37,413 bases of DNA from Candidatus Nitrosopumilus sp. GTDB taxonomy: Archaea > Thermoproteota > Nitrososphaeria > Nitrososphaerales > Nitrosopumilaceae. The position numbers and the translations under genes are program-made. Each line of letters starts with the position of its first letter. Position 1 is the first letter of the stretch. The notes under the pieces were generated by a model. The model was not told the origin of the DNA and made no database searches. It saw only the letters and a program-made list of their open reading frames with translations. Positions 37,093 through 37,413 of this stretch are shown here, in pieces. The DNA lies in the NCBI GenBank assembly GCA_028335865.1, contig JAOKTA010000005.1, positions 1-37,413 of the forward strand. Reading direction: 5' to 3'.

Positions 37093-37413
37093 TTACTTCT
37101 GCCTTTTTGTTATTTACTTTTGAAACAATTACGTTTCCTTCTAATGCTTCAAATACTTTTTTGACATTAGATAAATTATCTTTTTTAACTATTGCAGCTA
37201 TTGATGGACCGTTACCTGAAACCGATGCTGCTAATGCTCCCTTTTCAATTAAATCTATGATTATTTTAGGATCTGAATTTAAAATAGCTGATGTTGCTAA
37301 CCCGTTGATTGTCATAGATTCCCAATACTTTTTTTCTTTTGCTAATTCCCATGCATTATTAAAAATAGACGATAATATTTTCAATTTTTTCAAATTTCCA
37401 CGTTTTCTATTTT
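37082..37413 (-). CDS. aroK: Archaeal shikimate kinase (GHMP family), C-terminal part, cut by window edge
   Basis: The open frame runs to the window edge: codons upstream of the first in-frame TTG (37393) read NRKRGN and continue the helix, so this is the 3' end of a longer gene, not a short one. The GHMP kinase motif 3 is SVSGNGPSIAAIV, preceded by 'YWESMTINGLATSAILN'. In archaea this GHMP-type enzyme replaces the bacterial AroK to phosphorylate shikimate. It overlaps aroA by 11 bp, confirming the operon. The N-terminal two thirds are outside the window. Confidence 0.85.
   Translation of the reverse strand, partial: NRKRGNLKKLKILSSIFNNAWELAKEKKYWESMTINGLATSAILNSDPKIIIDLIEKGALAASVSGNGPSIAAIVKKDNLSNVKKVFEALEGNVIVSKVNNKKAEVNEL

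Noticed and set aside
1-37413. CRISPR array, insertion sequence or prophage
   Set aside because: No regularly spaced repeats, transposase, integrase or terminal inverted repeats were found on either strand.

Overview
The window is a stretch of chromosome from an ammonia-oxidising-type thaumarchaeon (Nitrososphaerota), most like the marine Nitrosopumilus group. This is judged from gene content and from its very AT-rich composition. The core genes are archaeal: TFB, Gar1, SRP19, SRP54, eS8, eS24, eS31, aIF1A, aIF5A, Dph6, Pus10 and archaeal-type phosphoglycerate mutase. They sit beside features known from Thaumarchaeota: ScpA/ScpB, a CspA-like cold-shock protein, a siroheme-decarboxylase fusion, a ThiD-ThiN fusion and ThiC. 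Both tRNA genes carry introns at position 37/38. Many starts have an AT-rich TATA-like element about 25 bp upstream and no leader, which points to leaderless transcription; a few starts have clear Shine-Dalgarno sequences instead.

Layout. 1-3052: a two-helix membrane protein, an OB-fold ssDNA-binding protein, intron-containing tRNA-Leu(CAA), a polytopic membrane protein and an HD phosphohydrolase. 2741-7090: a tetrapyrrole block with a minus-strand operon (precorrin-2 dehydrogenase-like, hemA, hemB, small unknown) facing a fused AhbA-AhbB siroheme decarboxylase. 7087-9506: zinc-finger protein, aldo/keto reductase, chlorite-dismutase-family haem protein, DUF167. 9481-13711: sufC, tfb, gar1, SRP19, eS8, scpB, scpA, all minus. 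13807-22362: a Zn alcohol dehydrogenase and YkgJ-type protein, then a translation/RNA block (aIF1A, Csp, tRNA-Tyr, aIF5A, a C/D box sRNA, dph6, srp54, pus10, eS31, eS24). 22418-27066: DUF309, phosphoglycerate mutase, GalT-like protein, and a GNA1-type acetyltransferase paired with a sugar nucleotidyltransferase. 27122-30494: thiamine genes thiDN and thiC. 30477-37413: aromatic amino acid genes (tyrA, chorismate mutase-aminotransferase, aroC, aroA, aroK), interrupted by a sulfotransferase plus a pyruvate-kinase-like protein, and trailed by a decayed Nudix gene.

How the genes work together. HemA, HemB, the siroheme-branch dehydrogenase and AhbAB support haem synthesis through siroheme. AroK, AroA, AroC, chorismate mutase-aminotransferase and TyrA form the route from shikimate through chorismate to tyrosine. 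ThiC, ThiD and ThiN make thiamine phosphate. The GNA1-like enzyme and the nucleotidyltransferase suggest UDP-N-acetylglucosamine synthesis from two separate enzymes.

The most interesting unlisted signal is a complete C/D box sRNA at 17575-17637. Its D guide places C34 of a CAU-anticodon tRNA (best fit elongator tRNA-Met) exactly at the fifth nucleotide upstream of box D. Other highlights are a Nudix pseudogene with three different in-frame stops at 30477-30855, the sulfotransferase/pyruvate-kinase-like insertion in the aro cluster, and two small genes under 40 codons.
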